Of a stretch of 64,000 nucleotides of DNA, positions 61,183 through 64,000 are shown piece by piece. The notes below the pieces were generated by a model. The model made no database searches, was not told the DNA's origin, and saw nothing but the letters and a program-made list of their open reading frames with translations. Position numbers and translations under genes: made by a program. This DNA is from Litchfieldella anticariensis FP35 = DSM 16096. GTDB taxonomy: Bacteria; Pseudomonadota; Gammaproteobacteria; Pseudomonadales; Halomonadaceae. The DNA is taken from NCBI RefSeq assembly GCF_000409775.1, contig NZ_KE332388.1, forward strand, positions 740,777 to 804,776, written 5' to 3'. Numbering within the stretch: the stretch's first letter is position 1; the number at the start of each line of letters is the position of its first letter.

Positions 61183-62649
61183 ATGTCCAAGGCTTTGCTC
61201 CGCCACCTCTATCATTATCGACGGTGGTACCTACTGTTGTTGTCCGCATTCGTGCTGGCGCTCGTTCCCAGCCACCAACCCTCTTCCCAAGGCCGGCACC
61301 TGGACGATATTCGCAGTCGGGACTTCATCGCCGTGTTCACACGTAACACCCCCACTACCTATTACGAAGGCCGTCATGGTCCCACCGGTTTCGAATACGA
61401 ATTGATTCGACGCTTCGCCAGCCATCTTGGCGTCAGCCTATCGATGGATGCCAGTCGCAACATCTCAGGCGTGCTGGATGCCGTACGCAGCGGCGAAGGT
61501 GATCTCGGTGCCGCGGCCTTGCCGTTGGACCCTACTCTTCCTGGCCTATATTTCAGCCGCCCGATTCTCGAACTGCAGCCGATGGTGGTCTATCGCCGTG
61601 GGTTGCCACCGCTACGTGAGCCCGCCGACCTGATGGGTCGTAACGTGGGAGCTATACAAGGATCGGGAGCGGGATTGATCCTGCGCGAGTTGCAAGCCGA
61701 GCTGCCCGAGCTGAGCTGGAAGGAAACGCCGGACCTGGAAGTCGCCGACCTGTTACAACGAGTGGAAAACGGCACTCTGGATGCCGCCGTTCTCTATGCT
61801 CACCAATTCAAGTTGAACCGTCTGTTCTTTCCTGGCGTCGAGAACGGTTTCGAGCTCGGCGAGCCGCTGAGTATGGCCTGGGCACTGCCCTCGGGCCAAG
61901 GGCTAGGCTTGCTGGAGGAAGCCAACCGCTTCCTCGACGGCCTGCGACTCGAAGGGGTCCTGGACGATTTGGTGCAGCGCTATTTCGGTCATGACGATTA
62001 TCTGGAATACGTCGGCGCCAGGATCTTCATCGACCATATTCACGAGAAATTGCCCAACTACACCGACTTGTTCCGCCGCGCGGCACGGGACACCGGCTTC
62101 GACTGGAAGCTGTTGGCGGCGGTTGGCTACCAGGAATCCCACTGGAATCCTCAAGCAACCTCTCCCACGGGTGTACGCGGCTTGATGATGCTGACCAATG
62201 CCACCGCCGGGGAAATGGATATCGGTGACCGACTCGACCCGGCGCAAAGCATCGACGGTGGGGCACGCTACCTGCGTCAGATCATGGATCGGCTGCCCGA
62301 AGACATCGACGATGTCGACCGACAATGGATGGCGTTGGCCGCTTACAACGTCGGCCTGGGCCATCTATACGACGCACAGAAGATCGCCGAGATGCGTGGT
62401 GGTGACCCTCATGTATGGGCCGATGTTCGCGAAGCCCTGCCGTTGCTACAGAATCGTGAATGGTTCAGTCAGGTACGTCACGGCTATGCTCGCGGTGGTG
62501 AACCGGTGATCTACGTGCGCAACATTCGGCGCTATTATGAGATTCTCGACTACGTTGACCGGAGTCAGCAGCAGTTCTTTCAACTCAATCAACGCCAACC
62601 CGACGCAGATGATGACAGCCTGTTCAATACTGTCCCACCGGCAATTTAA
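61183..62649 (+). CDS. mltF: Membrane-bound lytic murein transglycosylase F
   Basis: A 488-residue protein with an N-terminal membrane helix or signal anchor (about 14-32), a periplasmic solute-binding (SBP_bac_3) domain (about 45-270) and an SLT lytic transglycosylase domain (about 290-450), with the catalytic Glu in [23 protein letters not shown]. Matches MltF, which cleaves peptidoglycan and releases anhydromuropeptides recycled by AmpD. Start at the ATG at 61183; TTG at 61156 is less likely. Divergent from purL. Confidence 0.94.
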   Translation: MSKALLRHLYHYRRWYLLLLSAFVLALVPSHQPSSQGRHLDDIRSRDFIAVFTRNTPTTYYEGRHGPTGFEYELIRRFASHLGVSLSMDASRNISGVLDAVRSGEGDLGAAALPLDPTLPGLYFSRPILELQPMVVYRRGLPPLREPADLMGRNVGAIQGSGAGLILRELQAELPELSWKETPDLEVADLLQRVENGTLDAAVLYAHQFKLNRLFFPGVENGFELGEPLSMAWALPSGQGLGLLEEANRFLDGLRLEGVLDDLVQRYFGHDDYLEYVGARIFIDHIHEKLPNYTDLFRRAARDTGFDWKLLAAVGYQESHWNPQATSPTGVRGLMMLTNATAGEMDIGDRLDPAQSIDGGARYLRQIMDRLPEDIDDVDRQWMALAAYNVGLGHLYDAQKIAEMRGGDPHVWADVREALPLLQNREWFSQVRHGYARGGEPVIYVRNIRRYYEILDYVDRSQQQFFQLNQRQPDADDDSLFNTVPPAI

Positions 62650-62661
62650 GATGAGGGTCTC

Positions 62662-64000
62662 GTGATTCGCATCGCCATTGCGCTGACATGCTTGGCACTC
62701 GGCATGGTCGGCATCGTTCTGCTTGGCGAGTACCAGGCCCGGGATGCCATATCCCTCGATCCACAACCCTTGCTGATCCTCCTGGTAGGAATGGGTCAAT
62801 TGATCCGGCTCATGGGTCAGTCCACCCTGGGCAGGCTACTGCTGACCGGTGCACTTCTGCCCCTGGCGGTAGCGCTATTGAGTTATCTGTTGCCCGAGTA
62901 CTGGGTCAGTCTCGCCACTTGGGAGCATCTCGCCCACCCGCTTTTTCCCAGCATCTCATTGGACGGTTGGCGGCCCTCATTACTGACCGTCTTGGGCCTC
63001 ATACTACTGGCCGCCAATGCCTGGCTAGGGCGGTCACCAAGTCTGGGCTCCCCCCTGTTGCTGGGCACGATCACGCTGCTACTGATAATGCAGTGTGTCG
63101 AAAGCCTACCGTATGCTTCCGCCAATCAGGTGCTGCGCTACGCCGCCCCCCTCATGCAACAACTTGCCTTGTGGGGTCTGCTGATCGCGCAAACCGTAGC
63201 CTTTCTTCCCACCTGGTATGCCGAGCGCGGCAACCTGCACCGCCCGCTATGGCCGGCACTGGCTTTGGTAGGCATATCCCTGCTGTTCTGGCACCAGCAA
63301 AAGGGGTTGGAAGATCGTTCTCTGCGCGCCGACATGCATGAGCAAAACCGGCAGCTTGCCGGCCGCTTTTCCCAGGAAATCCACGATCATCTAGCCGCCA
63401 TGCGCCGCTTTGCAAATTCCTGGAACCTGCTCGACACGCCGCCCACTTCCGCGCAATGGACACACCAGGCCGAGCCCTATCATCGCGACTTCCGATACTT
63501 CCTCAACATCGCTTTCATCAATCTGGATAGTCGAATCATCAGAGTGCACCCCATGAACCTCAATCGACAGGTTCTCGGGGAGCGTTTATTCGATGTCCAG
63601 CCCGAAGGACGCGAGGCACTGAGCCAAGCCTTGTTCCATGGCCGAGAAGGACACACCGGGATCGTCGAGCTGCTGCAAGGAGGGCCCGGCATCATTCACT
63701 ATTTGCCCGTCATCTCCACCGACGACAACCGCCCCATGGGAGCCGCGGCCATGGTGGTCAGCCTTCCGGTTCTGGTAGGCACTCTGTTTGACGAAATCGA
63801 TACCAAGCGTGTATTTCTCGAACTGCGCCAGGGGGAAACCACCTTGGCGAGCCTGGGACCGACCACCGGGCTCGGCCCTTGGCAATATCAAACTTCGCTT
63901 GATGTCGTCGGCCATTCATTGAAGCTGATCACACGCCCCAGCCGTGCCCTGCTGCTGGAACGTCGCGCTAGACTCCCGGTGGTCAGTCTGGCCATTGGCC
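62662..64000 (+). CDS. Membrane sensor protein with CHASE-like domain, partial
   Basis: The frame opens with GTG at 62662, 12 bp after mltF, and continues past the window end (about 446 residues seen). The first ~220 residues hold about seven hydrophobic helices, a MASE-like membrane region. Then comes a coiled helix (QNRQLAGRFSQEIHDHLAAMRR) and a CHASE-like extracytoplasmic domain (about 270-400, with SRIIRVHPMN, GREGHTGIV and GPGIIHYLPVI). The output domain is outside the window; such proteins are usually histidine kinases or GGDEF/EAL enzymes. Likely cotranscribed with mltF. Confidence 0.7.
   Translation, partial: MIRIAIALTCLALGMVGIVLLGEYQARDAISLDPQPLLILLVGMGQLIRLMGQSTLGRLLLTGALLPLAVALLSYLLPEYWVSLATWEHLAHPLFPSISLDGWRPSLLTVLGLILLAANAWLGRSPSLGSPLLLGTITLLLIMQCVESLPYASANQVLRYAAPLMQQLALWGLLIAQTVAFLPTWYAERGNLHRPLWPALALVGISLLFWHQQKGLEDRSLRADMHEQNRQLAGRFSQEIHDHLAAMRRFANSWNLLDTPPTSAQWTHQAEPYHRDFRYFLNIAFINLDSRIIRVHPMNLNRQVLGERLFDVQPEGREALSQALFHGREGHTGIVELLQGGPGIIHYLPVISTDDNRPMGAAAMVVSLPVLVGTLFDEIDTKRVFLELRQGETTLASLGPTTGLGPWQYQTSLDVVGHSLKLITRPSRALLLERRARLPVVSLAIG

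Overview
The window reads as chromosomal DNA of a Gram-negative gammaproteobacterium, most likely a Halomonas-like member of the Halomonadaceae. This is inferred from the high-GC coding sequence, an 821-residue PlsB, a BamC lipoprotein, the scpA-scpB-rluB and dapA-bamC-purC arrangements, and an acetate-switch cluster built on a symporter-fused histidine kinase. No rRNA or species marker is present, so the genus is an inference. Most of the window is ordinary core genome; the accessory part is about 43.3-52.4 kb.

Layout: 0.5-10.5 kb is an acetate uptake and activation cluster: a two-subunit sodium/solute symporter, a small membrane protein, a CrbS-type SSS-PAS-kinase-receiver sensor, a CrbR-type LuxR response regulator and acetyl-CoA synthetase. 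10.7-13 kb holds a SprT protease, a UPF0149 protein and an AraC regulator. 13.4-17.3 kb holds cheB, cheR and a chemoreceptor. 17.7-23.7 kb holds a cardiolipin-synthase-like protein, plsB, a small acidic secreted protein, rsmJ and tsaB. 23.8-29.5 kb holds adk and the pyruvate dehydrogenase genes aceE and aceF. 29.8-33.8 kb holds ampD, nadC and a methionine-salvage operon (mtnB-mtnD-mtnC plus an acetyltransferase). 33.9-42.8 kb holds trmO, the dapA-bamC-MBL-purC operon, a peroxiredoxin, an AI-2E-family permease with a TusA-like protein, a BepA-like protease and nadA, followed by two tandem tRNA-Lys genes.

43.3-52.4 kb is a contact-dependent growth inhibition (CDI) island between the tRNA-Lys genes and the rluB-scpB-scpA operon. 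It encodes a 2277-residue CdiA-like exoprotein whose last codons overlap a 104-residue, three-helix membrane protein, the probable cognate immunity protein of a toxin I do not recognise. Immediately downstream lies an older displaced module: a CdiA C-terminal region with a DNase toxin resembling the E. coli EC869 type and its immunity gene, both broken by small frameshifts, then a short fragment of CdiA core. The two-partner exporter gene cdiB is not in the window. The island looks like a record of successive toxin/immunity replacement.

52.5-64 kb returns to core genes: rluB, scpB, scpA, radD, purL, mltF and the start of a membrane sensor protein cut by the window end. Small repeats of interest include nine copies of a 7-bp unit after crbS, three 18-bp repeats upstream of the symporter genes, a 194-bp element with inverted ends, and two related hairpin/T-tract elements flanking the chemoreceptor gene.
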